A DNA stretch of 64,000 nucleotides from a virus: positions 108,671 through 172,670 of IMG/VR virus record IMGVR_UViG_3300022514_000030. One strand, written 5' to 3'. Positions 16,292-24,953 of this stretch are shown here, one piece after another. The notes beneath the pieces are model-generated. The model saw only the letters and a program-made list of their open reading frames with translations. It was not told the origin of the DNA and searched no databases. The translations under genes were made by a program, and so were the position numbers. Each line of letters starts with the position of its first letter. The stretch's first letter is position 1.

Positions 16292-17374
16292 TTGACTGCT
16301 GCTATTGATGCCAGTACTATGACTTTAGATCAGATTATGGCCGTTCTCCAGCTTTCAACTAATCTACCGCGCTTTAAGTGCCGCCACTGCGGGAGGCATC
16401 ATAGCTATGGCTGGCGACGCTGCTATGAACAGATAGGGGCACCGTTTGCGGATTTATCTCTTGCGTGCAATAGAGCATTTATCCACGCTGCCACTTTGTA
16501 TGCGGAGGAGCTAGATGGTGGTACTCTTCTTCACCTGCCGGCCGTTCGTGTCTCAATCCCGCGTGTCATTCCGTACAAGGTCGTGTTCTACAAACAGGAG
16601 GAAGCTTTATCGCTGCTTGAGCAGTACGTTGAAATACGCAATGCCATCCCGGAGCCACCACCCATTACTCTGTTTGAAAAGCGTGTTCCGCTCTCCCTTA
16701 TGCTCACACCACAGCAATACCGGGAACTGGTTTGTCGGCTGATGGACTCCCCTGCGTACAATGAGTACACGGAGTGGCTTAAGAGCTTTGTACAGCAGGT
16801 TGTGAACTTTGTCACTGCACACCCTGTACTGTTTGTACCATCTGTACCGGTACAGACCAAGCTCTGGTTTGGTAGACAGTGTTCGGGGATACCAGGTCCA
16901 TTCATGCCCGATGTCTACGTGCTTCCATCTGGGCATGACCAACCTCTCAGTCTCAACTCTATATTCTCACGCTTGGACGTGCTTAGTGCCCACCTTGTGC
17001 GGGCGGTATACAGCTTTCATGACTTCGGTTTTCTGGACCCACCACGTGCTGCCGTGCTTAATGGTATGCTGTTGCTCTCTCCTGCTGGTACACACGAGTA
17101 TACCGATGCGCAGTACTTATGCAAGACTACTCTCCTTCCCCTGGTCAATGGTTTCCAGTTCTCATTCCGCGTCAATACATTATCCAAGAATGGGCCACTA
17201 AACCATATTGACTGCAGTGATGGGATCACCGCCCGTCTTTCTGCATTATGCCACGAGCTTGACGCCATCACCCGCCCTGCCTTTAAGGCCATGTTCAGGA
17301 CGTATCTTGCTGACATGGGGCGCGCTATTTGCGCCAAGGAGGTGCAGTCATGCAACCCACCGCTGCCACTCTGA
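16292..17374 (+). CDS. Hypothetical protein with Cys-rich N-terminus, 360 aa
   Basis: TTG 16292 sits at a suitable distance from AGGGAGGTG; GTG 16283 overlaps that site. CRHCGRHHSYGWRRC near residue 30 could bind zinc. The remainder is mixed alpha/beta and unrecognised. It overlaps the next gene by 25 bases. Confidence 0.58.
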   Translation: MTAAIDASTMTLDQIMAVLQLSTNLPRFKCRHCGRHHSYGWRRCYEQIGAPFADLSLACNRAFIHAATLYAEELDGGTLLHLPAVRVSIPRVIPYKVVFYKQEEALSLLEQYVEIRNAIPEPPPITLFEKRVPLSLMLTPQQYRELVCRLMDSPAYNEYTEWLKSFVQQVVNFVTAHPVLFVPSVPVQTKLWFGRQCSGIPGPFMPDVYVLPSGHDQPLSLNSIFSRLDVLSAHLVRAVYSFHDFGFLDPPRAAVLNGMLLLSPAGTHEYTDAQYLCKTTLLPLVNGFQFSFRVNTLSKNGPLNHIDCSDGITARLSALCHELDAITRPAFKAMFRTYLADMGRAICAKEVQSCNPPLPL

Positions 17375-18180
17375 TTGAGGTTGTGGAGTGGGAGCCGGCC
17401 CTGCTTCAGACTATTGCAAATAAACTGGTGGCGGAGCTGTCGTTTGACATGTTCCATACCGTGTTTGAACGTCTTACTTCCCAGCCCTACTCTGTACAAG
17501 GGCGCCGCAAAAAGCTCAGGCCGTCGTTCTTGGCTGCAGCCCAGGAGCTTCCGTCTCTGTTCGATAATATCAGAGTTCTATGTCGCCTTGGCATGGGTGA
17601 TTCCCTGGTTGCCCGCCTGTTTCACGACTACTCCACGCTTTACGTGGACCGCGTTATACCGCCGCTTCGACAGCATGGTACTAAGCGCAATCTTGCCCAT
17701 ACAGCTATGTCCATGTTTAACAGCCTTTCAGGGCCGGTTGCTATGCTGAGTCTTGATTCTGATTCTGATGTGCTTCCTTGTCTTGAGCCGATATCACGCA
17801 TGGTTATCGCAATGACTGACTGCCTGTTGGAGCGACAGGTCAAGTCTACTACCGCTGCACGCACTGCGCGGATGCTTCTTGGGCGCTATCTCCACTTTGT
17901 CACACTCGTCAGCGACAGTCAGTCTATTATCGATCAGGTCATCCACTTACTCGCAAAGTACGCACTCCGGATGGGCAGCATATCTGTTGTTGAGTCGTTC
18001 TCGACGCTCACTACCTTGCCTGCCGATGTGATAGAGAAGCGCGTACTTGACTGCCTCGAGGAACCCCCGTGCCGAATACGTGATCCTCTGTATGCCGTTC
18101 TGCTACGCACGCTTGCGCGACTGCCTAACGCACCGGACCACGTCAAGGCTGCTGTCGAGCTTGCGCTGGTTAATCTCTAG
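17350..18180 (+). CDS. Hypothetical helical protein, 276 aa
   Basis: ATG 17350 follows CCAAGGAGGTGCAGTC inside the end of the preceding gene. Largely helical, with an Arg-rich patch near residue 50 (QGRRKKLRPS). Similar in size and composition to the 14402 product, possibly a distant relative. Function unknown. Confidence 0.58.
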   Translation: MQPTAATLIEVVEWEPALLQTIANKLVAELSFDMFHTVFERLTSQPYSVQGRRKKLRPSFLAAAQELPSLFDNIRVLCRLGMGDSLVARLFHDYSTLYVDRVIPPLRQHGTKRNLAHTAMSMFNSLSGPVAMLSLDSDSDVLPCLEPISRMVIAMTDCLLERQVKSTTAARTARMLLGRYLHFVTLVSDSQSIIDQVIHLLAKYALRMGSISVVESFSTLTTLPADVIEKRVLDCLEEPPCRIRDPLYAVLLRTLARLPNAPDHVKAAVELALVNL

Positions 18181-18195
18181 GAAAGGAGGGTTGCA

Positions 18196-18510
18196 ATGCC
18201 TAGAGTGTGTGTTGTAGGCGACAGTATAATTGGTATCTGTGACCACGGTCAGGAGTGCTGCCCGCATAATGTTACCGGCTACTTCACCGAGGGCAGCCCA
18301 ACCGTGTCCTTTAACAACAAACCGGTTGTCCGCGACGGTGACAGGTGCCGGACCACCTGTCCGCACTGCCATACAGGCTATGCAGTAGGCAGAGCGTCGC
18401 GTATTACAGTCGATGGCAAGCCGGTCCACCGCTTAGGCGATCCGGTTGTTCTCGGTGGCGGTACCGGGATATCGGTGACTGCATCAACCACAATGGAAGA
18501 CAACTCGTAG
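18196..18510 (+). CDS. PAAR-domain protein (tail-spike tip)
   Basis: ATG 18196 follows GAAAGGAGGGTTGCA; 104 residues, normal for a single PAAR domain. P-R-V-C-V-V-G-D-S near the start, then VSFNNKPVVRDGDRC, CPHCHTG and ITVDGKPVHRLGDPV give the repeated pattern of PAAR proteins, which fold into a metal-binding cone at the tip of phage tail or type VI spikes. Its presence suggests a contractile-tailed phage. Confidence 0.82.
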   Translation: MPRVCVVGDSIIGICDHGQECCPHNVTGYFTEGSPTVSFNNKPVVRDGDRCRTTCPHCHTGYAVGRASRITVDGKPVHRLGDPVVLGGGTGISVTASTTMEDNS

Positions 18511-18525
18511 GGAGGGTTGTGTTAT

Positions 18526-19065
18526 ATGCGGATACTGCTGATTGGTAAGGCTGGTTCAGGCAAAGATACTGTAGCAGACTATCTTGGCCAGCGGTATGGT
18601 TTTAAGCGGTATGCCTTTGCTGATAAGCTCAAACAGATAGCGCTTGAGCTGTTTCCTGATATGTTTAAGCAGGGCAAGCCGCGCTCCCTGCTCCAGAACA
18701 TTGGTACCTACTTCCGCACGATTGATGAAGATGTGTGGGTCAACTATGTGCTCAAGCGTATCCAGGCTGAAGCCCCGGAGCATGCTGTTATATCCGACTG
18801 TCGCTATGCTAACGAGCTGCACAGGTGCCTCGAGGAGGGTTTTGTGCCGGTGCTGGTCGAGTGTCCGCTGGAGATACGAAACGCACACCTGATTGCGCGC
18901 GGCGACCAGCCTCTGACTCCCGCGCAGCAGAGCCATCCATCAGAAAACGATGTATTCAATGCGCTTGATACAAGATACATCTACAAGCTCGATAACTCCG
19001 GTACACTGGATGAGCTTTATAGGCAGGTAGACGAGCTGATAGCGTACTGGACATCCTGCATATGA
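18526..19065 (+). CDS. Deoxynucleoside monophosphate kinase
   Basis: ATG 18526 begins MRILLIGKAGSGKDT, a Walker A loop at residues 7-14. ISDCRYANEL near residue 90 and V-E-C-P-L then R-N-A-H are as in phage dNMP kinases (T4 gp1-like), which convert dNMPs to dNDPs. Length 179 residues. It fits with ThyX, dUTPase and NrdD/G in the same window. Confidence 0.82.
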   Translation: MRILLIGKAGSGKDTVADYLGQRYGFKRYAFADKLKQIALELFPDMFKQGKPRSLLQNIGTYFRTIDEDVWVNYVLKRIQAEAPEHAVISDCRYANELHRCLEEGFVPVLVECPLEIRNAHLIARGDQPLTPAQQSHPSENDVFNALDTRYIYKLDNSGTLDELYRQVDELIAYWTSCI

Positions 19066-19132
19066 TGCACTACGGGGATGCCTCGTGGTGATTCCGCCTA
19101 GAGGTTGAGTTTTGAAGAGAGGAGGGGGCTCA

Positions 19133-19489
19133 ATGCGCCTATTCCGTACCGTCATCTCTATATATGTCTACTTCCTTTGCCGCCTCTGTATATCGGACTT
19201 TGAGTTTGGCTACGAGGCGGTTGACAGGTATGATACGCCCGAGGCTGTCACTTGCTCAGAGCTCATTGTCTTGATCGAGCGCCTTCCTCAGGCCACGCCG
19301 CAAGAGCTTGATCTGTTCTTTCAGGAGCTGGTCAGAGAACTTACAGAAGGTCCCTACCTGCTTCCTGCTAACCGCGAGCGTTTCGTCAGCCGGCTTCATG
19401 CTTTCCTTGATCTTGCCGGTGCTGAGCCTGAGGTGCGTGATATGTTTATCCAGGCAATTGAGACTGCTGAAGGGAGGAAGCAAATATGA
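19133..19489 (+). CDS. Hypothetical protein with hydrophobic N-terminus, 118 aa
   Basis: ATG 19133 follows GAGAGGAGGGGGCTCA. A hydrophobic stretch at residues 4-22 could be a signal anchor. The rest is acidic and helical. Unrecognised. Confidence 0.52.
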   Translation: MRLFRTVISIYVYFLCRLCISDFEFGYEAVDRYDTPEAVTCSELIVLIERLPQATPQELDLFFQELVRELTEGPYLLPANRERFVSRLHAFLDLAGAEPEVRDMFIQAIETAEGRKQI

Positions 19490-19503
19490 AAGGAGGAAGC
19501 TCT

Positions 19504-19638
19504 ATGGCAACTATTGAGTTCAAGTACCTATCCGTCCAGGTTCCGGACGATAAGGTACAGGAGTTCCTTGCTCAACTGGAAAGCGTGCTTGAGAAGTATG
19601 CAGAGGACTTCGCGTTTAAGTTCAGCGTTAACGAATAG
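19504..19638 (+). CDS. Small protein, 44 aa
   Basis: ATG 19504 follows AAAGGAGGAAGCTCT. A beta-then-helix layout (IEFKYLSVQVPDDKVQEFL) ending in NE. Good ribosome binding site and tight spacing to neighbours support translation. Function unknown. Confidence 0.5.
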   Translation: MATIEFKYLSVQVPDDKVQEFLAQLESVLEKYAEDFAFKFSVNE

Positions 19639-19650
19639 GAGGTGTTTTGT

Positions 19651-20007
19651 GTGCTACACACAACCAGAAAGTGGTGCGTTGTGGACATTGATGATGCCGA
19701 TAAGCTTGCCGAACTGCTGACCGAATATACACATACTCTCTGCTCCGGCTTCAGGTACAAAGGATACCTGTTCCTCAACGACTCTACCAGCGAGAACGGT
19801 GCCCAGGAGTACGCAGTTGTCAAGGAAGATACCAAACAGCAAGTGGAATCGATCACCTTTTCGTGGTGTACGCTGGACGAAGCCAAGACGTATATCCAGC
19901 GCATAGCAGCCGGCGAGTTTGATGATCAAGCGTGGGATCTGGGCTATGACATAAGCCGGTACATTGAAACGCCTGATGAACACGGTGTCTGTCCGTTTTG
20001 TGCATGA
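19651..20007 (+). CDS. Hypothetical protein, 118 aa
   Basis: GTG 19651 is favoured over GTG 19642, which overlaps AGGAGGTG. Mixed alpha/beta, ending G-V-C-P-F-C-A, a Cys pair that could coordinate metal or form a disulfide. Unrecognised. Confidence 0.55.
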   Translation: MLHTTRKWCVVDIDDADKLAELLTEYTHTLCSGFRYKGYLFLNDSTSENGAQEYAVVKEDTKQQVESITFSWCTLDEAKTYIQRIAAGEFDDQAWDLGYDISRYIETPDEHGVCPFCA

Positions 20008-20017
20008 GGAGGTGTAA

Positions 20018-20728
20018 GTGTTGCGTATCATCGATCCATGTGTATACGTTCAACCGTTTGATCCGGACAGGCTGCTGCGCAGTATAGAGCTCGCCGGGCG
20101 CGTGTGCTACAAGAGCGAGGACAGAATAACAGCCGACAGTGCAGAGCAGTTTGTGCGTAAGCTTATAAGCCGCGGCCACGAATCGGTACTTGAGCACGAG
20201 AAGATCACCGTCAAGTTTGTCACCGACCGCGCCACAGCCAATCAGATTGTACGACACAGGCTCTGCAGCTACTCACAGGAAAGCACGCGCTACTGCAACT
20301 ATGCATCGGAGAAGTTTGGCCAGGAGATCACCGTTATCCGCCCCGTCATCGTTGATACCGACCACCGTATCTACCAGGTCTGGCGCGCTGCATGCCAGCA
20401 GGCCGAGACAGCATACTTCCAGCTGCTCTCACTACCTGGTGTGCAGCCCGAGGATGCGCGCTTTGTGCTTCCCCACTCACTCAAGACTGAGCTGTTTATG
20501 ACAGCCAACATCCGCGAGTGGCGCCACGTGTTGCGCCTGCGTGCCGCCTGCAGCGCGCATCCGGAGATGCGCCGGCTCATGATACCTTTGCTCCTCTACT
20601 TCCGCCAGGTCCTCAGGCCACTGTTTGAAGATATACCATGGGACTACGATTTTCCCTCCGCCTGGTGTGTCAAGGTTTTGTCGCTGGATGACGATACTAT
20701 TCTATATGAGCCCATCACACTTTCCTGA
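20018..20728 (+). CDS. thyX: Flavin-dependent thymidylate synthase ThyX
   Basis: Makes dTMP from dUMP using methylene-tetrahydrofolate and FAD. The signature RHRxxSxxxxSxR is present as RHRLCSYSQESTR (residues 79-91), and the fold elements H-E-S-V-L-E-H (54-60) and LPHSLKTEL match the family. Length 236 is normal. GTG 20018 or TTG 20021 may be the start, after GAGGAGGTG. Confidence 0.95.
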   Translation: MLRIIDPCVYVQPFDPDRLLRSIELAGRVCYKSEDRITADSAEQFVRKLISRGHESVLEHEKITVKFVTDRATANQIVRHRLCSYSQESTRYCNYASEKFGQEITVIRPVIVDTDHRIYQVWRAACQQAETAYFQLLSLPGVQPEDARFVLPHSLKTELFMTANIREWRHVLRLRAACSAHPEMRRLMIPLLLYFRQVLRPLFEDIPWDYDFPSAWCVKVLSLDDDTILYEPITLS

Positions 20729-20743
20729 GAGGGGTGTTGCGTA

Positions 20744-20938
20744 ATGCTTATTATCGCTGCTCTCTTTCTCCTTGTCTTCATATTTGGTAACGACGCAGAC
20801 CGCAAGTATGCGCTCAAGGTGCTGTTCTTCATGCTTATCCTAGGGCTTATAGGCGTGCCACATCCGATCACGGCAGCTTTGGGTGCAGCGGGCTATGCAA
20901 TCAAGCACAGCACTAAAAAGGACGTACCTGGAGGGTAA
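20744..20938 (+). CDS. Small membrane protein, 64 aa
   Basis: ATG 20744 follows GAGAGGGGTGTTGCGTA. Two hydrophobic helices (about residues 1-14 and 25-52) separated by NDADRK. A hairpin-like membrane protein of unknown role. The AT-rich TnpB element begins just downstream. Confidence 0.55.
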   Translation: MLIIAALFLLVFIFGNDADRKYALKVLFFMLILGLIGVPHPITAALGAAGYAIKHSTKKDVPGG

Positions 20939-20992
20939 AAACAGTTAAAGATAACTATGCAGTGCAGTGCAATTTTAACCAGGTTGCACTAG

Positions 20993-22372
20993 ATGTTATT
21001 GAAAGTGCAGAAAATATCTATTAAGCGAGTGAACGAAAGTATGATAACGATTAAAGCAAGGATATATCCAGATGGAGAAAATAGAATACTGCTGGATGAT
21101 TTAATGCAGAAATGGAATTCCTGCAAGAGATATGCTTACAATCGTTTACTTGAAGGAAAAACACGGAAAGAGCTTAAGAAAGAGCTACAGAGCTTGTTCG
21201 AACTTAATTCTAGATATGTTGACGATGCCATTCTTGAAGCCAGCGAAATTCTACAGAGTGCTAAAGAACTTGGACAAAATCCCAGAAAGGTCATCTTCGG
21301 TGGAAGAGACTTGTTTAACAAGCTAAAAAGCAAGCATTTGAGCACCAAGCAACTTAAAAAGTACAGGCAGGAATGGGAAGATAAACGTAAAGGCTCTCTC
21401 TTTTCTAGAGGTGATAGCACAAAACAAGGCAATTTAAACTTAAGAGTTATTAAGCAGAATGGTCAATACTTTGTAAGAGTAAATACAGGCAATAGAAAAT
21501 GGTTATTTATCCAACTCAAAAGTTCTCACAAGAAATGGGAAAAGTTTGAAGCTGTAATGCTAAACTCTCAACCTTACAGTGTTCGTATTCAGAGGAAAAA
21601 CAATAAGTATTATGCTTACATTTCCTTTGAAGAAGACATACCGAACACAGTAATAGATTTTACCAATGGAGCCATAGGGATAGATTTAAATGCATTTCCC
21701 TCTCATATAGCATGGGCTGAAACAAAAGCAAACGGTAATTTAGCAAGCTATGGAGAAATACCAACGCCGCATCTATGGGATGGAAGAAGAGAAAAGAGAG
21801 ACTACTTTGGTTGGGTATATGCTCACGAGGTTATAAAACTGGCTCGTGAAAAGAATAAAGGCATTGTGATAGAAGATTTATCAATAAAAAACAAAGGCTA
21901 TAGAGGGGATTACAAAGGTAGAAAGTCCAGAAGGATAAAGCATAATTTTAGTTACAGGAAGCTCATTATGAGGATAAAAGCACTCGCCAAGAGGTATGGT
22001 ATAGCAGTAAAAGAAGTAAATCCATGCTATACAAGCGTAATAGGGATGCTGAAATATGCACCTCAGTTTAATCTAACAAAAGATGTAGCAGCAGCTTATG
22101 TGATAGCCAGAAAGGGATTGGCTTTAAGGGAGAGAGTTCCTTTAAAGTATAGAGAGATTTTAGGAAGCCTGCAAAGCGAGCCATGGTCGGTATCCTTGTC
22201 AACCGCTGGAAGGAACGAGGGTACTGCGGCAAAGGCGAAGACCTTGCTGTACAAACCGTGGCGAGTTTTGCGGGTAGCCCTCCTGACGGGAGCTCTCCTT
22301 GACAGGGAACTGTATAGGGACCTGTCACCGCTAAAGAGAGTACTCTTTAGTGGTTTGGGAGATGGCGGGTGA
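20993..22372 (+). CDS. tnpB: TnpB-family RNA-guided nuclease-like protein
   Basis: 459 residues from ATG 20993; ATG 21041 is an alternative start. RuvC residues are present: D231 in G-I-D-L-N, E294 in I-V-I-E-D-L-S and D364 in T-K-D-V-A-A-A-Y. The usual CxxC zinc pair between the last two motifs is missing (the sequence reads NPCYTSVIGMLKYAP), as in TnpB-related proteins without a zinc ribbon. Base composition and codon use differ from the neighbours, which points to recent arrival. Homing or element-maintenance activity is inferred. Confidence 0.85.
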   Translation: MLLKVQKISIKRVNESMITIKARIYPDGENRILLDDLMQKWNSCKRYAYNRLLEGKTRKELKKELQSLFELNSRYVDDAILEASEILQSAKELGQNPRKVIFGGRDLFNKLKSKHLSTKQLKKYRQEWEDKRKGSLFSRGDSTKQGNLNLRVIKQNGQYFVRVNTGNRKWLFIQLKSSHKKWEKFEAVMLNSQPYSVRIQRKNNKYYAYISFEEDIPNTVIDFTNGAIGIDLNAFPSHIAWAETKANGNLASYGEIPTPHLWDGRREKRDYFGWVYAHEVIKLAREKNKGIVIEDLSIKNKGYRGDYKGRKSRRIKHNFSYRKLIMRIKALAKRYGIAVKEVNPCYTSVIGMLKYAPQFNLTKDVAAAYVIARKGLALRERVPLKYREILGSLQSEPWSVSLSTAGRNEGTAAKAKTLLYKPWRVLRVALLTGALLDRELYRDLSPLKRVLFSGLGDGG

Positions 22373-22510
22373 GAAACCTGCGGCAAGTTCCATATCCTGG
22401 TGATGGGACTATGAGAGTGCCTAAAAACCGCCTGCTGGGAGTAGGTACTCTCTGAAAGGGCGGACTACAAATAGCCCAGCTCTCAAACTCGTGCATTTTT
22501 GCACAGTTTG
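22290..22510 (+). ncRNA. Candidate omega (re) RNA at the 3' end of tnpB
   Basis: The end of tnpB and the following bases contain several hairpins: GACAGG/CCTGTC, CTAAAGAG/CTCTTTAG (near 22330-22357), GAGAGT..CCTA/TAGG..ACTCTC (22413-22452) and the right-end hairpin (22484-22510). TnpB guide RNAs start inside the gene and end at the element's right end, with the guide taken from the flank. By analogy the guide would be the bases after 22510. Confidence 0.5.
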
Positions 22511-22527
22511 GGATACCAGGTGATGTG

Positions 22528-23043
22528 ATGTCAAGACAGGTTATATGTGAAAGGTGCGGCGCAGAGGTTGACGTACGCGGGCTGGCAAGTCATCGGCGGA
22601 GCTATGCATGTAAGGTAGGATACACACAAAAGAAGTATGCTGCTAAGGGCTACGTTGTGTTCCGCGGTCTCCGCTCCAATTCAGCATACTATATCGATGG
22701 GCTCTTCAAAAACGACATCGTAGGGTATTACAGACGCGGATGGTACAACTTTTACAGATACGGCTACTACGGTCCGAGCTGGCTGCATCCCGTCTGGGAG
22801 CTGGCCACGATCGTACACACAATCGACCGTGGAAAAGCCCTCGAAATGTACCGCGAAGCAATCAATCTCGGGCGTCCCGGTCCTATGTTCGAACAGCTGA
22901 ACCACGAACGTGATTTTATCCTAAGACTGGCTTATTCGGATCTAAAACCGCGCTACAAGAAGCATATTCTCGCAATGCTCCTCGAAGGTGACCAGGTTAC
23001 CGCCAAGGCTACATTCGAACTATTGTCTGCTTCTTCCCCTTGA
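22528..23043 (+). CDS. Zinc-finger hypothetical protein, 171 aa
   Basis: ATG 22528, with only a weak AGGTG site because the upstream DNA belongs to the TnpB element. CERCGAEV...SHRRSYAC at residues 8-28 is a CxxC/HxxxxxC zinc-finger pattern. The middle is very rich in Tyr, Arg and Gly. The insertion next to its start may have altered its expression. Unrecognised. Confidence 0.58.
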   Translation: MSRQVICERCGAEVDVRGLASHRRSYACKVGYTQKKYAAKGYVVFRGLRSNSAYYIDGLFKNDIVGYYRRGWYNFYRYGYYGPSWLHPVWELATIVHTIDRGKALEMYREAINLGRPGPMFEQLNHERDFILRLAYSDLKPRYKKHILAMLLEGDQVTAKATFELLSASSP

Positions 23044-23070
23044 CTTTGTGTCTCACATATGATATACAAT
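23040..23070 (+). promoter_or_regulatory. Promoter with GTGTCTC box, directed into the amidase antisense strand
   Basis: TTGACT (23040-23045), a 17-base spacer with GTGTCTC (23048-23054), and TATACA/TACAAT (23063-23070). Nearly identical to the promoter at 9138. Reading rightward it would transcribe the antisense of the minus-strand amidase before reaching the gene at 23832. Confidence 0.68.
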
Positions 23071-23082
23071 GTCTAGAGTCTG

Positions 23083-23763
23083 TTACTTGTTCCCGAGCAG
23101 CTCTGCAATCTTCGCCCATGTTAGCGGCCCCACGATACCGTCCGCTACCAGCCCGTACTTCTTCTGGAACGCCTTAACGGCGGCCTGGGTCTTGGGACCG
23201 AATATGCCATCGGCTGCGCCGCAGTTGAACCCTAGACTGTTTAGCATCTCCTGCAGCTTCCTCACGGTTTCGCCCCGTGAACCCACCTTCAGCAGCATTG
23301 TCTTTGCCTTCTCTATCCATGTATTCTCAACTGCCTCCTTGACTTTGGCCAGCGGATAGTTCTTGCCCGGGCAGTTTGTGGCGGCAAGATCCCGGTGCCC
23401 CACGATCTTGGCGTTGGGATACTTCTTCTTGAGGTAGCGGACGAGTTCAATCAGGGCTGCACTCTGCTTCTCACCCATCTGTTCGACTTCGAAATTGCCT
23501 TCGCAGCAGATGCCTATGGATTTGCTGTTGTAGCCCTGGCAGTGGGCGCCCACTGTATTCTCGGGACGCAGGCTGTACACGGTACCGTCCTTACGGACAA
23601 AGTAATGGTATCCAGCACCGGCCCAGCCTCTCTTGAGGTGCCATTCATGTATATCCTCTGGACTGCACACAGAGGCTGCAGCGTGATGCAAGACGATGTA
23701 CTGGGTTGACGATCTACGACTTAAGTGATTCCTAAACTTAAGATTGGCATTTATGATTTGCAT
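23083..23763 (-). CDS. N-acetylmuramoyl-L-alanine amidase (endolysin)
   Basis: 226 residues. Residues 1-145 form an Amidase_2 domain: IVLHHAA gives the first zinc ligand, GYHYFVRKDG, GICCEGNF, and GHRDLAATNCPG supplies the later His and Cys ligands. Residues 155-222 form a PG_binding_1 domain (V-R-K-L-Q-E-M-L-N, D-G-I-F-G-P-K-T). It cleaves the amide bond between MurNAc and L-Ala, typical of phage endolysins against Gram-positive cells. It is one of few genes on this strand. Confidence 0.93.
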   Translation of the reverse strand: MQIINANLKFRNHLSRRSSTQYIVLHHAAASVCSPEDIHEWHLKRGWAGAGYHYFVRKDGTVYSLRPENTVGAHCQGYNSKSIGICCEGNFEVEQMGEKQSAALIELVRYLKKKYPNAKIVGHRDLAATNCPGKNYPLAKVKEAVENTWIEKAKTMLLKVGSRGETVRKLQEMLNSLGFNCGAADGIFGPKTQAAVKAFQKKYGLVADGIVGPLTWAKIAELLGNK

Positions 23764-23831
23764 CTTGGCTTCCCCCTAATGACTTGGTCTTCTATTTCGT
23801 ATAATACCTAATATCTTGAGGAGGGATAGAT

Positions 23832-24878
23832 ATGATGACAACTGTAGACAAACTCATTGACCTTGATTTACCTGTTCTGCTCTGGGGGCCGCCCGGGGTC
23901 GGTAAATCGTCCATGGTGCGTGCTATTGCCGAACGCCGCGGCTGGAAACTGATTGATATGCGGCTCTCTCAGATGTCTCCTGTAGACCTAAGAGGCATCC
24001 CGGTTCCGGATCATCAAACAGGCAGGACGAAGTGGTATCCACCTGCTGAGCTGCCACTTGCCGAGCGGGACGGTGATCAGGGCATCCTGTTCCTTGATGA
24101 GCTGTTGCAGGCACCGCGCGATGTCCAGTCCGCTGCGCTGCAGCTGGTTTTGGACAGGCGGCTTGGCGAGTACGAGCTTCCCAAAGGCTGGCGGATCATT
24201 GCCGCATCAAATCGCGTGTCTGACCAGACCGGCTCGTACCAGATCATTGCTGCACTGGCCAATAGGTTTGTCCATATCCCGGTAGGCTGTTCACTTCCGC
24301 CGCTGCATCTGGACAGCTCCGAGTCCATTACGCTTGACTTCGATGCTTGGAAGAAGTGGGCGTATGAAAACAACGTACATCCGAACGTAATTGGTTTCTT
24401 ATCTTATCGTCCCGACTTCCTGTGGAAGGCAACCGGACAGGTGGCGTTTGCTACACCGCGTACCTGGGCTGATTACGTGTCCAAGATACTCCACCATATT
24501 GGTCCGGACTTTACTGCTGTTGCTGGCTGCATTGGCGAGGGCCCCGCCACCGAGTTTACAGCTTTCTGCAACCTGCAGGACAAGCTGCCGCCGGTGCAGG
24601 ACATCCTGGACGGCAAGGAGGCTGATGTTCCGAGCGCACCTGACGTGCTGTATGCTCTGTCCTGTGCAATCGTGTCTGCACTTATCAGGCTCAAGGGTAA
24701 ATCAACTCTCCAGCGTGCCGTCACGAACGTGATGCGGTACACGCTGCGCCTGCCGTCCGAGTTCCAGGTGCTCATACTCAAGGACGCGTTCGGTGCTGGC
24801 CTGGCGGCGCACTTCAGCAAGCTTGACGACTTCCGTACCTGGGCTGCTCAAAACCGCAGCATTGTGCTTGCAGCGTGA
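23832..24878 (+). CDS. MoxR-type AAA+ ATPase
   Basis: 348 residues. Walker A GPPGVGKS (19-26), Walker B I-L-F-L-D-E-L (about 84-90) and sensor A-A-S-N-R fit the MoxR/AAA_5 group, which acts with VWA proteins in chaperone-like activation of protein complexes. A matching metallopeptidase/VWA partner lies at 27797. Start at ATG 23832, with GAGGAGGG upstream. Confidence 0.85.
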   Translation: MMTTVDKLIDLDLPVLLWGPPGVGKSSMVRAIAERRGWKLIDMRLSQMSPVDLRGIPVPDHQTGRTKWYPPAELPLAERDGDQGILFLDELLQAPRDVQSAALQLVLDRRLGEYELPKGWRIIAASNRVSDQTGSYQIIAALANRFVHIPVGCSLPPLHLDSSESITLDFDAWKKWAYENNVHPNVIGFLSYRPDFLWKATGQVAFATPRTWADYVSKILHHIGPDFTAVAGCIGEGPATEFTAFCNLQDKLPPVQDILDGKEADVPSAPDVLYALSCAIVSALIRLKGKSTLQRAVTNVMRYTLRLPSEFQVLILKDAFGAGLAAHFSKLDDFRTWAAQNRSIVLAA

Positions 24879-24879
24879 A

Positions 24880-24908
24880 AAAGGGTGGGGACTCTCCCGC
24901 CCTTTCGT
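24880..24908 (+). terminator. Hairpin terminator after the MoxR gene
   Basis: AAAGGGTGGG pairs with CCCGCCCTTT (one wobble) around a short loop. The T tract after it is weak. Confidence 0.55.
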
Positions 24909-24953
24909 TATCCCTGCACAGAGAAGAATGCGCATATAAGGAGGTGACCGTTT

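Larger units (their letters stand above)
20960..22510 (+). mobile_element. IS200/IS605-like element carrying tnpB only
   Basis: A block that is visibly more AT-rich than its surroundings contains tnpB and no tnpA. A hairpin near the left end (AGTGCAA...TTGCACT, 20966-20990) and one near the right end (CAAACT-GTGC...GCAC-AGTTTG, 22484-22510) are like the subterminal hairpins of IS200/IS605 elements. Exact ends cannot be fixed without an empty site. Confidence 0.7.
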
